Origin: Azospirillum halopraeferens DSM 3675 | GTDB taxonomy: Bacteria; Pseudomonadota; Alphaproteobacteria; Azospirillales; Azospirillaceae | Length of the DNA stretch: 64,000 nucleotides | Reading direction: 5' to 3' | Assembly: GCF_000429625.1 (NCBI RefSeq) | Contig: NZ_AUCF01000026.1 | Span: 1 to 64,000 of the forward strand | Shown: one piece after another, positions 43,533-52,786 of the stretch | How positions within the stretch are numbered: the stretch's first letter is position 1 | How the letters are laid out: every line of letters begins with the position of its first letter | Made by a program: the position numbers and the translations under genes | Notes under the pieces: generated by a model | What the model saw: the letters and a program-made list of their open reading frames with translations, nothing else | The model's database searches: none | What the model was told of the DNA's origin: nothing

Positions 43533-44749
43533 TACGGAGCGGCGGCACCGTACACCGCGTCGCGCACCCCGTCGGGGAAGGCGCCGGCCATTCCGGCGAA
43601 GGCGGTGTTGGTCAGGGCGACGACCGACAGCCGGTTGGCCGGGTCGACGAACCAGCTATGGCCGTAGGCGCCGCCCCAGGCGATCGTCCCCGCCGCCTGC
43701 GGCGTGCCCGTGGGGGCGGGATCGACCAGAACCGCCCAGCCGTAGCCGAAGCCCCAGCCCGGCGCCGGGCCGGCCAGGGTGCCGCCCAGCCGGTCGGCGC
43801 GCATCCGCTCCACCGTGGCCGGCGTGAGGATCGGCCCGCCGCCGGTGCGGATCGCCTCCAGGAAGGTCAGGACGTCACCGGCCGTCCCCACCATACCGGC
43901 ACCCCCCGAGGGATAGGCCGCGGGGTCGAGGGCGCGCGACGGGGCGAAGCGCGCGCCGCCGGCGCCGAACGGCACGACGGTGCCGTCCTGCATGCGCACG
44001 GGGGCCGGGTCGCCGTCGGCGTAGGGGGTCACCAGGCGCGCCGGATCGGCGGCGGTGAAGCCGCTGTCCGTCATGCCCAGCGGCCCGGTCACCGTGTCGC
44101 GCACCACCTGCGGCAGGTCCGCACCCGCCGCCTGCTCCAGCACGGCGCCCAGCACGTCGGTGGCCAGCGAATAGCGCCACGCGGTGCCCGGCACGAAGGC
44201 CAGCGGCGCCAGCGCCAGCCGGCGCAGGTTCTCCGCCAGGTCGATCCCCGGGCGGTCCAGCCCGTCGGAGACCCCCAGGGCGTGGAAGGGACTGTCGGCC
44301 GGCTCCAGGAAGCCGTAGGTGAGCCCGGCCGTGTGGGTCAGCAAGTGGTGGATGGTGATCTCCGGCTGCGCCCCGTCCGGCGTCCGCGGCCGGAAGTCCG
44401 GCAGCCAGCGGGAGACAGGGTCGTCCACCGACAGGGTGCCGGCCTCCGCCAGGCGCAGGGCCGCGGCGGAGACGATGGGCTTGCTGACCGAGGCCAGCGG
44501 GAACACGGCGTCCTCCGCCATCGGCCGGCCCGCCTCCCGGTCGGCCAGGCCGGCGGCGCGCCGGTAGACGACGCGGCCGTCGCGGGCGACCAGCACGACG
44601 GTGCCGACGATGCGGTTCTCGGCGATGGCGCGGTCGATCACCGCGTCCAGACGGGCGTCGAGGCCGGAGTCGGCGGCGGCCGCGGTGATATCGGCGACGG
44701 CCGCCGTGGTGATGCCGGCCAGGACGGCCGCGGCGATCAGAGTGCGCAT
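43532..44749 (-). CDS. Serine hydrolase (beta-lactamase/esterase class C-like)
   Basis: 405 residues with a signal peptide (LIAAAVLAGITTAAVA). The nucleophile motif SVSK (S-x-x-K) lies near residue 87, the Tyr motif YSLATDVLG near residue 193, and a HSWFVDP near the C-terminus replaces the KTG box. This is the broad Beta-lactamase (PF00144) family of esterases and peptidases, not necessarily an antibiotic resistance enzyme. It is divergent from a TetR regulator, probably its controller. Confidence 0.88.
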   Translation of the reverse strand: MRTLIAAAVLAGITTAAVADITAAAADSGLDARLDAVIDRAIAENRIVGTVVLVARDGRVVYRRAAGLADREAGRPMAEDAVFPLASVSKPIVSAAALRLAEAGTLSVDDPVSRWLPDFRPRTPDGAQPEITIHHLLTHTAGLTYGFLEPADSPFHALGVSDGLDRPGIDLAENLRRLALAPLAFVPGTAWRYSLATDVLGAVLEQAAGADLPQVVRDTVTGPLGMTDSGFTAADPARLVTPYADGDPAPVRMQDGTVVPFGAGGARFAPSRALDPAAYPSGGAGMVGTAGDVLTFLEAIRTGGGPILTPATVERMRADRLGGTLAGPAPGWGFGYGWAVLVDPAPTGTPQAAGTIAWGGAYGHSWFVDPANRLSVVALTNTAFAGMAGAFPDGVRDAVYGAAAP

Positions 44750-44824
44750 TGCGGGAGGGTCCTTTTTCAGGAACAATCGCTCCCGATATATCCGGGGTGT
44801 GGTTCGAATTCAAGAGTGATCATT

Positions 44825-45460
44825 ATGAAAAATATGCCGGACAAGGATGCCCCCGCGCGGCGGCCGCGCGGCCGTCCCCGCGGCTTCGACCGGGACGAGG
44901 CCCTGGCCGCCGCGACCGCGACCTTCTGGCGCCTGGGCTATGAGGGCGCCTCGATCGCCGACCTGACGGCCGCCATGGGCATCACGCCGCAGAGCCTGTA
45001 CGCCGCCTTCCGCTCCAAGGCCGATCTGCACCGGGAGGCGCTGGAGTGGTACCGGGCCAACGTCGGGGCCGACGCGTCGCGCGCGCTGGCGGAGGAAGCC
45101 GACGTGGTGGAGGCGATCGACCGCCTGTTGCGGGACTCCGCCCGGACCTTCAGCCGGCACGCCGACCGGCGCGGCTGCATGGTGTCCACGGCGGTGCTGG
45201 CCTGCGCCGCGGAGAACCGCCCGGTCGCCGACCACGCCGCCGCCCTGCGCCGCGACGCCTGCCGGGTGCTGGAGGAGCGCATCGCCCGCGGCATCGCCGA
45301 CGGCCAGCTTCGCCCCGACTGTGACGCCGCGGCGCTTGCCCGCTACGTCGGCGCGGTCATCCAGGGCATGTCGGTGCAGGCGCGCGACGGCGCCGACGAG
45401 GCCGACCTGACCGCCATCGCCACCCTCGCCCTCGACGCCCTGACGAGCCGGCGGGCCTGA
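44825..45460 (+). CDS. TetR/AcrR family transcriptional regulator
   Basis: 211 residues from ATG 44825. The helix-turn-helix is ATFWRLGYEGASIADLTAAM with GITPQSLYAAFRSKADLHREAL; the C-terminal ligand domain has a CMVSTAVLAC segment. It faces away from the serine hydrolase gene across a 75-base AT-rich gap holding CCCG-ATATATC-CGGG (44782-44796), a possible operator. Confidence 0.9.
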   Translation: MKNMPDKDAPARRPRGRPRGFDRDEALAAATATFWRLGYEGASIADLTAAMGITPQSLYAAFRSKADLHREALEWYRANVGADASRALAEEADVVEAIDRLLRDSARTFSRHADRRGCMVSTAVLACAAENRPVADHAAALRRDACRVLEERIARGIADGQLRPDCDAAALARYVGAVIQGMSVQARDGADEADLTAIATLALDALTSRRA

Positions 45461-45642
45461 GGGCGCCGGGCTTTTCCGACCTGCACTCCGCCGCCGGCAA
45501 TCTCGACACGGATTGCACGGATCTCGGCTCGGATGTCACGGACCGGGCGTGCTGTCCGGCGGCTCCCCCCGCCCCGCACAGCCCCGTTTCTGTTCGCGAA
45601 AACAACAGTTCGCGGCGCTTCCAATTGCGCTTGCCATGGCGC

Positions 45643-45657
45643 GGTATCTGGTATACC
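45643..45657 (+). promoter_or_regulatory. GntR-type operator shared with the panE-like gene
   Basis: GGTATCTGGTATACC is identical to the minus strand of 1710-1696. Here it is read in the direction of frc, about 300 bases upstream of its start. It sits in a 493-base gap (45461-45953) that otherwise shows only a hairpin around 45855-45875 (CCATCC/GGATGG with a GCGAAA loop) and a long leader with no gene. Confidence 0.55.
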
Positions 45658-45953
45658 GTATAGCCAATGTCAGGACGTGGTGGGTTTGCAAACGCCACGC
45701 AGCGCTCGAACGAGCACGCACGCGTCGAGGAGACGACCTGTGGGGAAGATGCACGACCGCATTCGCATTCGCGCCGCCGCACGGCGGTCGCCATCCCGAA
45801 CGGCCTTCCCTGCACCGATCCTCGCCGGCTGACCGCGCCTGACGCATCGCAACGCCCATCCGCGAAAGGATGGCGCCGTCCTGTCCTGGAAGGAATCCCC
45901 CGCGATTACCGGTTCAGGGAAAACTTGAGCATCGAAAGGGAGTGTAGAGAGTC

Positions 45954-47204
45954 ATGAGCAAGCCACTCGAGGGGATCAAGATCATCGACTTCACCCACGT
46001 GCAGGCCGGCCCCGCCTGCACGCAGATGCTGGCCTGGTTCGGCGCCGACGTGATCAAGGTCGAGCGCCCCGGCTCCGGCGACGTGACGCGCTCCCAGCTC
46101 CGCGACATCAAGGACGCGGACGCTCTGTACTTCACGATGCTGAACAGCAACAAGCGCTCCATCACTCTCGACACCAAGACCGCGCAGGGCAAGGAAGTCC
46201 TGACCAAGCTCATCAAGGAAGCGGACGTCCTGGTGGAGAACTTCGGCCCCGGCGCCCTCGACCGCATGGGCTTCAGCTGGGCGCACATCAACGAACTGAA
46301 CCCCGGCATGATCGTCGCGTCCGTGAAGGGCTTCAGCGACGGCCACCACTATGAGGACCTGAAGGTCTACGAGAACGTGGCGCAGTGCGCCGGCGGTGCC
46401 GCCTCCACCACCGGCTGGTGGGATGGCCCCCCGACCGTGTCGGCCGCAGCGCTGGGCGACAGCAACACCGGCATGCACCTGGCCATCGGCATCCTGACGG
46501 CCATCATCGGCCGCCAGAAGACCGGCAAGGGGCAGAAGGTCGCCGTGTCCATGCAGGACGCCGTGCTCAACCTCTGCCGCGTCAAGATGCGCGACCAGCA
46601 GCGCCTCGATCGCGTCGGCTACCTGGAGGAGTACCCGCAGTACCCGCACGGCGAGTTCACCGATGTGGTTCCGCGCGGCGGCAACGCCGGCGGCGGCGGC
46701 CAGCCGGGCTGGGTGCTGAAGTGCAAGGGCTGGGAGACCGATCCCAACGCCTACATCTACTTCACCATCCAGGGCCACGCCTGGGCGCCGATCTGCAAGG
46801 CGCTGGGCAAGGAGGAATGGATCAACGATCCGGCGTACAACACCGCCGAGGCGCGCCAGGACAAGATCTTCGACATTTTCGCCTTCATCGAGGACTGGCT
46901 GAAGGACAAGACGAAGTACGAGGCCGTCGACATCCTGCGCAAGTTCGACATCCCCTGCGCCCCGGTGCTCTCCATGAAGGAGCTGGCCGAGTGCCCGTCG
47001 CTGCGCAAGAGCGGCTCGATCGTCGAGGTCGAGCACAAGCAGCGCGGCACGTACCTCACGGTCGGCAGCCCGATCAAGTTCTCCGACCTCAAGGTCGAGA
47101 TCACCGGATCGCCGCTGCTGGGCGAGCACACGGACGAGATCCTGGCCCAGCTCGGCTACACGCCGGAGCAGATCGCCGAGATGCACGCCGCCAAGGCGGT
47201 GTGA
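45954..47204 (+). CDS. frc: Formyl-CoA:oxalate CoA-transferase
   Basis: 416 residues, typical of class III CoA-transferases. The catalytic aspartate lies in [15 protein letters not shown] near residue 169, matching Asp169 of the Oxalobacter enzyme, and the N-terminal [20 protein letters not shown] is conserved. The glycine-rich loop [10 protein letters not shown] seen in formyl-CoA transferases is present. Codons are less GC-extreme and lysine-richer than neighbours, in line with high expression. Oxalyl-CoA decarboxylase, its usual partner, is not in the window. Confidence 0.93.
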   Translation: MSKPLEGIKIIDFTHVQAGPACTQMLAWFGADVIKVERPGSGDVTRSQLRDIKDADALYFTMLNSNKRSITLDTKTAQGKEVLTKLIKEADVLVENFGPGALDRMGFSWAHINELNPGMIVASVKGFSDGHHYEDLKVYENVAQCAGGAASTTGWWDGPPTVSAAALGDSNTGMHLAIGILTAIIGRQKTGKGQKVAVSMQDAVLNLCRVKMRDQQRLDRVGYLEEYPQYPHGEFTDVVPRGGNAGGGGQPGWVLKCKGWETDPNAYIYFTIQGHAWAPICKALGKEEWINDPAYNTAEARQDKIFDIFAFIEDWLKDKTKYEAVDILRKFDIPCAPVLSMKELAECPSLRKSGSIVEVEHKQRGTYLTVGSPIKFSDLKVEITGSPLLGEHTDEILAQLGYTPEQIAEMHAAKAV

Positions 47205-47249
47205 TCCCGACCCCCGGCGGCCCCGCGCCGCCGGAGACGATCATCGTGC

Positions 47250-47280
47250 AACGGCGCCCGGCCTCCGGGCGCCGTTTTGC
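47250..47280 (+). terminator. Intrinsic terminator after frc
   Basis: AACGGCGCCCGG (47250-47261) and CCGGGCGCCGTT (47265-47276) form a 12-bp stem ending in TTTTG. It lies 46 bases after the frc stop. The remaining gap to 47510 shows no gene. Confidence 0.8.
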
Positions 47281-47510
47281 GTCGGGGAGCCGTCCCGGTC
47301 CGGCAGCGGCGCAGTTCCCGCCTTATCGCGCCGCAACGGGCGTGGTACCCTCTTCGGGCCGGCCGGGGGAGAGGCTGCCGGCGAAGGACGTGCCGTGCCG
47401 CGGCGCCGACGGCAACGGGGGGCGGTCCGCCCTGTTGAAGGCCGTGACCGCCGCGCCGGCGCGACGCCGATCCCGCCGCCTCCCGCCCCGCCGAGCCACT
47501 GGAGGTTCGC

Positions 47511-47771
47511 ATGATCTCGCCGACATCGGTGAACTGGACGACGCTCACCACCCTGCGCGCCACGCCCGGATCGGCGACGCACCACCTTCCCGCGTCGCTG
47601 ATGGACATCATCCGCGCCACCAAGCTGAAACCGATCGTCGTGCGGCCGGCCCTGGACGAGTTGATCAAGCAGGGCTACGTGCGCGAATACCAGACCCTCT
47701 ACGGGCGCGAGTACGCCCGCACCCCGCGCGGCGACGAGCGCCTGCGCGAGGTCAAGGAGTGGCTGCGCTAG
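47511..47771 (+). CDS. Small winged-helix-like hypothetical protein
   Basis: 86 residues from ATG 47511, behind GGAGG. LKPIVVRPALDELIKQGYVREYQTLYGREYARTPRGDERL looks like the recognition helix and wing of a small winged-helix domain such as PadR or MarR types. There is no ligand domain. I do not recognise a named family. Confidence 0.65.
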   Translation: MISPTSVNWTTLTTLRATPGSATHHLPASLMDIIRATKLKPIVVRPALDELIKQGYVREYQTLYGREYARTPRGDERLREVKEWLR

Positions 47772-47804
47772 ACTCTTTCTCCGGTTGCCGCTCCGCCGTC
47801 GCCC

Positions 47805-49079
47805 TCAGGCGTCGCGCCGGCGCCAGCCGTTGACGCCCCAGTCCCGGTAATCGGAACGCCCCGTCACCCGGCCGCGGTAGAGGCCGGCGATCAGGTCCGA
47901 CTGGGTGACGATGCCGACCAGACGGCCGGCGGCGTCCACGACGGGGACGTGGTGCAGCCCCTCGTCGGACATGGGGGGCACCAGTTCGGCGATGGGGCGG
48001 TTGGCAGTGGCGGTGCGCGCCGGCCGGCTCATCAGCTCGGCGGCGGTGAGCGCCCCGCCGGGACGGCCGGCGACGCTGTGGCGCACCAGGCGGACCAGGT
48101 TGCCGACCCGGCTGCGGTGCGGACTCCACAGCGCGTCCTCCAGCACGTCGAACCGGGTGACCGTGCCCAGCACCCGACGGTCGGCGTCCACCACCGGCAC
48201 CGCCTTGATGCGGTGCTCGCGCAGCAGCACCCGGATGCGTTCCGCCGGTGTGTCGGGGGACACCGACACCACGTCGCGGGACATGATGTCGGCGCAGGTG
48301 ACCTCGCCGAACTGGCGGTGGTAAGCGCGCATCTCCGCCTGGCGGAACAGCGCGTCCAGGTCGTCGCGGGTGACGTCGATCACCTCGTTGTAGGAGTGCA
48401 GGACGGCGTCCAGGTCGGCGGGGGTGAAGCCGACGCGCCGGCCGGGGGCGGCATCGGCGGTGCCGTGGTCCGCCGTGCGGTCCGGCGCCGCCGCGTGCGG
48501 GTAGCGGCGCCCGGTGGCGTTGTTGTAGGCCAGCGCCACCGCCAGCAGGATGATGGAGTTCAGCGCCACCGGCACCAGGGCGAAGCCGTAGCCCTGCGCC
48601 GCCACCGTCGGCCCGCCCAGCACCGCCGTCAGCGCCACCGCGCCGGCCGGCGGGTGCAGGCAGCGCAGCGGGAACATCAGGGCGATGGCCAGCGCCACCG
48701 CCGCGGCCGACGCCGTCACCGGATCGCCGATCCAGCGCGCGCAGGTCACCCCGACCAGAGCCGCCACGAGATTGCCGCCGACGATCGACCAGGGCTGCGC
48801 CAGCGGGCTTGCAGGGGCGGCGAACAGCAGGACGGACGAGGCGCCCATGGGCGCGATCAGCATGACGAAGCCGGCGGGCGTGGCGGCGACGGCGCCGCTC
48901 ACCAGGGCGGTGGCCAGGATGCCGAGCAGGGCACCGGTCCCGGCGCGCGCCCATTCCAGCCAGTTGACGGTCGGCGCCGGCGGCACGAAGCGCCGGATCC
49001 AGGCGGTCGGGAAGGCGTCGGACGCGGTCGGCAAGGGGCATCTCCGCTGCTGGGACCATCGGCGGACAGGGTGGACCAT
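47805..49079 (-). CDS. HPP family membrane protein with C-terminal CBS domains
   Basis: 424 residues from ATG 49079, though a later start is possible because the first ~37 residues are not hydrophobic. Four to five helices contain the family hallmark LHPPAGAVALTAVLGGPTV (near residue 145). Residues ~255-420 carry a CBS pair (ADIMSRDVVSVSPDTPAERIRVLLREHRIKAVPVVD and AELMSRPARTATANRPIAELV). Some HPP proteins transport nitrite in plastids and cyanobacteria; CBS pairs usually bind adenine nucleotides. Substrate here unproven. Confidence 0.88.
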   Translation of the reverse strand: MVHPVRRWSQQRRCPLPTASDAFPTAWIRRFVPPAPTVNWLEWARAGTGALLGILATALVSGAVAATPAGFVMLIAPMGASSVLLFAAPASPLAQPWSIVGGNLVAALVGVTCARWIGDPVTASAAAVALAIALMFPLRCLHPPAGAVALTAVLGGPTVAAQGYGFALVPVALNSIILLAVALAYNNATGRRYPHAAAPDRTADHGTADAAPGRRVGFTPADLDAVLHSYNEVIDVTRDDLDALFRQAEMRAYHRQFGEVTCADIMSRDVVSVSPDTPAERIRVLLREHRIKAVPVVDADRRVLGTVTRFDVLEDALWSPHRSRVGNLVRLVRHSVAGRPGGALTAAELMSRPARTATANRPIAELVPPMSDEGLHHVPVVDAAGRLVGIVTQSDLIAGLYRGRVTGRSDYRDWGVNGWRRRDA

Positions 49080-49194
49080 CCGCGGTGATAAGCACTATCA
49101 GCGGTGAATCTTTTTGCGCAATGCAAAATTTCCGGGCACAGAGTTGCGCGTTCCGTGGGCGACGGCCTCTGCGGCCGGGGCCGTCCGGGAACCG

Positions 49195-50328
49195 TCAGCG
49201 GTGGGCCGCCCTCGCGGGTGCCGCTTCGGCGGGCGGCGCCTTCGCCGTGGGGTCGCGGTAGAGCAGGGGCGGGTCGGCGGCGGCATCGCGTTCGGCGATC
49301 TCCGCCATGCGGTGGTGCAGGGGGGAGAGGTCGCAGACCGGGTCGGTCGCGCCGGCGTCGCCGGTGATGGCCAGAGCCTGGCAGCGGCAGCCGCCCCAGT
49401 CCGCCTCCTTGCGGTCGCACTCGCGGCAGGGTGAGGGCATCCAGTCGGTGCCGCGGTAGCGCACGAAGGCGGCGCCGTCGCGCCAGATGGCGCCGAGCGG
49501 CCGGTCGAACACCGTTTCGAAGACCATGCCGGGGATGGTCTCGGCGGCGTGGCAGGGCAGCACCTTGCCGGTGGGGGTCACATTGAGAAAACGGCGGCCC
49601 CAGCCGCCCATGCACGCCTTGGGGCGGTGGGCGTAATAGTCGGGCACCACATAGTCAACCACCAGACGGCCCTTCAGGGAGGGCAGGCGCTCCTTCACCC
49701 GGCGGTCCATGCGCACGAGCTGGTCGCGCGTCGGCATCAGGGCGGCGCGGTTGGCCAGCGCCCAGCCGTAATACTGCACGTTGGCGATCTCGATCCGCCC
49801 GGCGCCGAGGTCCAGCGCCAGGTCGAAGAACGCGTCCACCCGCTCGATCGTGCTGCGCTGGATCACCGCGTTGACGGTCAGCGCCAGGCCCGTCTCCACC
49901 ACCTCCCGCGCGGCGCGCAGCTTGCGGGCGTGGGCGCCGGGCATGCCGGCGATGCGGTCGGCCTCCGCCGGCTCGGTGCCCTGGAAGCTGATCTGCACGT
50001 GCGACAGGCCGGCGTCGCGCAGCCGCTCCAGCCGCGCCCGGTCCAGCGTGACGGCCGACGTGATGAGATTCACGTAAAGGCCCGCCCGGGCGGCATGGGC
50101 GACCAGCTCCTCCAGGTCGCGGCGCACGCAGGGCTCGCCGCCGGACAGATGGACCTGCAGCGCCCCGGCCTCCGCCACCTCGTCGAACACCCGGCACCAG
50201 GTGGCGGTGTCCAGCTCCCCCGCCGCCGGCTCCAGCGCCAGCGGGTTGGAGCAATAGGGGCAGCGCAGCGGGCAGCGGTGGCTCAGTTCCGCCAGCATGG
50301 CGAAGGGCGGCTCGGGTTCGCGGGTCAT
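49195..50328 (-). CDS. pqqE: PQQ biosynthesis radical SAM enzyme PqqE
   Basis: 377 residues. The radical-SAM cluster motif is HRCPLRCPYCSNP (CxxxCxxC, near residues 19-26), with SGGEPCVRRDLEELV and a C-terminal SPASM-type cysteine set (CMGGWGRRF, CHAAE, CRECDRKEADWGGCRCQA). PqqE links Glu and Tyr of the PqqA peptide. Its ATG overlaps the pqqD stop (ATGA). The last ~30 residues are Ala/Pro-rich. Confidence 0.97.
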   Translation of the reverse strand: MTREPEPPFAMLAELSHRCPLRCPYCSNPLALEPAAGELDTATWCRVFDEVAEAGALQVHLSGGEPCVRRDLEELVAHAARAGLYVNLITSAVTLDRARLERLRDAGLSHVQISFQGTEPAEADRIAGMPGAHARKLRAAREVVETGLALTVNAVIQRSTIERVDAFFDLALDLGAGRIEIANVQYYGWALANRAALMPTRDQLVRMDRRVKERLPSLKGRLVVDYVVPDYYAHRPKACMGGWGRRFLNVTPTGKVLPCHAAETIPGMVFETVFDRPLGAIWRDGAAFVRYRGTDWMPSPCRECDRKEADWGGCRCQALAITGDAGATDPVCDLSPLHHRMAEIAERDAAADPPLLYRDPTAKAPPAEAAPARAAHR

Positions 50329-50642
50329 CGTGTCAGGAACCCCCGGTTGCGCAAATCGTCCAGCAGCTCCAGCACGTCGCCGGCGATGGCGTCGCGCGGG
50401 GCGTCGAAGGCGGCGGCCAGGCGGTCGATGCCCTCGCCCACGCTGGCGCCGTCGGCCCCCGGCCCGGGCGCCGCGCAGGCGCGCACCGCCTCCAGGGCCG
50501 TCTCGTCCAGCACCAGCACGCGCTCCGGCCCCAGCAGGACCCACTGGTCGCGCGTCCGGTCGTGGCGCAGCACCACGCCCGGCGCCAGACGGACGCGGTC
50601 GGTCTCGGCGACCGGAGCGGGGCGGGGCGGGGCGCTGCTCAC
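50325..50642 (-). CDS. pqqD: PQQ biosynthesis peptide chaperone PqqD
   Basis: 105 residues from a GTG at 50642 overlapping the pqqC stop. VRLAPGVVLRHDRTRDQWVLLGPERVLVLDE and the C-terminal DVLELLDDLRNRGFL match PqqD, which binds PqqA and presents it to PqqE. The first ~15 residues are Pro/Ala-rich. Confidence 0.93.
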   Translation of the reverse strand: MSSAPPRPAPVAETDRVRLAPGVVLRHDRTRDQWVLLGPERVLVLDETALEAVRACAAPGPGADGASVGEGIDRLAAAFDAPRDAIAGDVLELLDDLRNRGFLTR

Positions 50643-51409
50643 CGCCGGTACTCCGTGGCCGTGACCCCCTCCGGCACGAAGGCGCCGGGGGGAATGTGGC
50701 CGGGCTCCACATAGGCGTGGTAGAGCGCGTCGAGTTGCGCCCACAGCACCTCCGTCTTGAAGCGCAGGGCGGCGATGCAGGCTTCCTGCTGTTCGGGCGT
50801 GCGAGCGTTCTCCAGCACGTAGGACAGGCCGAAGGTGACGTCGCGCGGCGCCTCGTCCAGGCGCTTGCGGAAATAGGACAGGGTGGCGTCGTTGGCGAAG
50901 CCGTAGTTCCGCTCGAACCCGGCGATGCGCTCGCGGTGGATGCCCGGCGCGAACAGCTCGGTCAGGGAGGAGGCGACGGCCTCCAGGATGGTGCGGTCAC
51001 GCACCAGGTTGACGTAGGCGTCCACCGCGAAGCGGGTGGCCGGCAGAATACCCTTCAGCGAGCGCACGTAGTCGCGGTCCAGCCCCAGGCCGTCGGTCAG
51101 GCGCAGCCAGCGCTCGATGCCGCCGACCTTCGTCTCCGCCGCGCCCGCCGCCCCGTCATCGCCCGGCCCGTCATGGTCGAGCACGCGCTGAATCCAGGCG
51201 CGGCGCAGGGCCGGGTCGTCCATGCGGGCCATCAGGGTCAGGTCCTTGCGGGGGATCGACACCTGGTAATAGAAGCGGTTCAGCGCCCACGCCTGCACCT
51301 GGCCGTGCGCCAGCTCGCCGCCGTGCAGCAGTTTGTGGAAGGGGTGCAGATCGTGGTACTGGCGCTCACCCACGGCGTAGAGGGCGCTTTCGAACTCGTC
51401 GCGGGTCAT
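50639..51409 (-). CDS. pqqC: Pyrroloquinoline-quinone synthase PqqC
   Basis: 256 residues, the usual length. It starts with the HPFHKLLHGGELAHGQVQAWALNRFYYQ helix bundle and has IPRKDLTLMARM, HDG and YFRKRLDEAPRDV. PqqC performs the final eight-electron oxidation and ring closure. Its ATG overlaps the pqqB stop (ATGA). Confidence 0.97.
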   Translation of the reverse strand: MTRDEFESALYAVGERQYHDLHPFHKLLHGGELAHGQVQAWALNRFYYQVSIPRKDLTLMARMDDPALRRAWIQRVLDHDGPGDDGAAGAAETKVGGIERWLRLTDGLGLDRDYVRSLKGILPATRFAVDAYVNLVRDRTILEAVASSLTELFAPGIHRERIAGFERNYGFANDATLSYFRKRLDEAPRDVTFGLSYVLENARTPEQQEACIAALRFKTEVLWAQLDALYHAYVEPGHIPPGAFVPEGVTATEYRR

Positions 51410-52341
51410 AGGGTCAGCTCCATGCCGTCGTGGGCGATCGTCCAGCCGGCGGCGGCGGCGGCCCGGTGTTCGGGCGAATCCTCCAGCAGCACGGGGTTGG
51501 TGTTGTTGATGTGGATGAACACCCGGCGGCGCACGGCCAGGGGCGCGAAGGCGGCGATGCTGCCCTCCGGGCCGGACATGCACATGTGACCCATGCGCCC
51601 GGCCGTCTTGGTGCCGGTCCCGGTGCGCTCCATCTCGTCGTCGGTCCAGGTGGTGCCGTCGAACAGCACCAGCTCCGCCCCGTACAGCCGGTCGGCCAGC
51701 CAGCCGGGCAGGGCGGCGCAGCCGGGCACATAGAAGAAGGCGGCTCCGGTCGCCGTGTCGGCGACGCGCAGGGCCACCGTGTCCTCCGGCACCGAGCCGA
51801 AGCCGGGGCCGGCCGCCGCGTCCTCCAGGTAAAGCGCCACCTTGCCCGGCACGGCGAACGCCTCCACCTCCAACCCCAGCGGATCGCCGGCGGCGTCGGC
51901 GGGGCGGAAGGGCGTGCCGAGCGTCATGGTCCGGCGCGGCACCAGGTCGGCGTTCAGCACCCGGAACACGCTGTTGGCGGCGAGCACCCCGTGCACCCGC
52001 GGCGTGGCGTAGACGGCGAGCGGCTGGCTCTCGCGCAGGGACAGCAGGCCGGCGACGTGGTCGATGTCGCCGTTGGTCAGCACGGCCGCCGCCAACGGGC
52101 TGTGGCGCACACCGCGCCCCGGAGCCGGGTGCAGGGCCGCATTGGCCTGGATCTGCTGGCGCAGATCGGGCGAGGCGTTGAGGAGCAGCCAGCGCTCCCC
52201 GTCCGCCGAGACGGCCAGCGACGACTGGGTGCGCGGCCGCGCCAGGGGATCGCCGGAGCGCGCCCGCCGGCAGCCCTCGCAGGCGCAGTTCCATTGCGGA
52301 AAGCCACCACCGGCGGCCGATCCGAGGACGAGAATCTTCAT
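51406..52341 (-). CDS. pqqB: PQQ biosynthesis protein PqqB (metallo-hydrolase fold)
   Basis: 311 residues. It starts KILVLGSAAGGGFPQWNCAC, has GCRRARSG, the metal-site TNGDIDHVAGLLSLRE and the C-terminal FIHINNTNPVLL. PqqB hydroxylates the Glu-Tyr intermediate. It is separated from pqqA by 139 bases containing two hairpins, while pqqB-E genes overlap end to end. Confidence 0.96.
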   Translation of the reverse strand: MKILVLGSAAGGGFPQWNCACEGCRRARSGDPLARPRTQSSLAVSADGERWLLLNASPDLRQQIQANAALHPAPGRGVRHSPLAAAVLTNGDIDHVAGLLSLRESQPLAVYATPRVHGVLAANSVFRVLNADLVPRRTMTLGTPFRPADAAGDPLGLEVEAFAVPGKVALYLEDAAAGPGFGSVPEDTVALRVADTATGAAFFYVPGCAALPGWLADRLYGAELVLFDGTTWTDDEMERTGTGTKTAGRMGHMCMSGPEGSIAAFAPLAVRRRVFIHINNTNPVLLEDSPEHRAAAAAGWTIAHDGMELTL

Positions 52342-52432
52342 GGGCGCGGACCCCATCGGCCCCGCCCGCACGCCCCGGTCGTCCGGACGTGCGGGCAGGG
52401 CCGCGGCCTGGGGGAAGCAGACGGATCAGGCG

Positions 52433-52482
52433 TCCGCGTGATCGCACGCGGAACGACGATCCGCGCGGGAGTCGTGCGGATC
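52433..52482 (-). other. Two stem-loops between pqqA and pqqB
   Basis: Hairpin 1: CCGCGTG (52434-52440) with CACGCGG (52445-52451) around a 4-base loop. Hairpin 2: GATCCGC (52458-52464) with GCGGATC (52476-52482), the latter reaching the pqqA stop codon. No T-run follows in either direction. Such hairpins between pqqA and pqqB fit stabilisation of a separate short pqqA transcript so that the peptide outweighs the enzymes. Confidence 0.65.
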
Positions 52483-52561
52483 AGAGATCCGCGCAGGCGT
52501 AGGCGTTGATCTCGTTGCCGACGCTGATCTCGACGATCCTGGGCTTGCGCCACGTCTTCAT
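52481..52561 (-). CDS. pqqA: PQQ precursor peptide PqqA
   Basis: 26 residues (MKTWRKPRIVEISVGNEINA then YACADL), behind GGGAGA. The Glu-x3-Tyr pair that becomes the PQQ ring is E17 and Y21. The peptide is short and would be missed by most gene finders. It leads the operon pqqABCDE. Confidence 0.95.
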   Translation of the reverse strand: MKTWRKPRIVEISVGNEINAYACADL

Positions 52562-52786
52562 ACTCGGTCTCCCTTCCTGAAAGGGCATGGCCGGCCTTGG
52601 GCGATCGGGTGGTCGGCCACACTGTTCGATATCCCGATCATTTGCAGTAAAGCGCATTGAGAGCGCAACGGCCATGAGACTTTGGTAGCAGTTTTGGAAT
52701 GATTCCATTGAGCGGATGGACAGGCTCCCTTTTGCGTCAGAGCCTTGCGCCGCGACCCCGGTACGATCCGTCCGGGGTCCGCCGGA

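Noticed and set aside
43532..44749. Antibiotic-resistance beta-lactamase
   Set aside because: The S-x-x-K and Tyr motifs fit the broad serine hydrolase family, but a class C KTG box is not seen, so an esterase or peptidase is more likely.
49095..49135. Possible NnrR- or FNR-type box (TTGCGCAATGCAA)
   Set aside because: The spacing between half-sites is 3 rather than 4 bases and the second half does not match.
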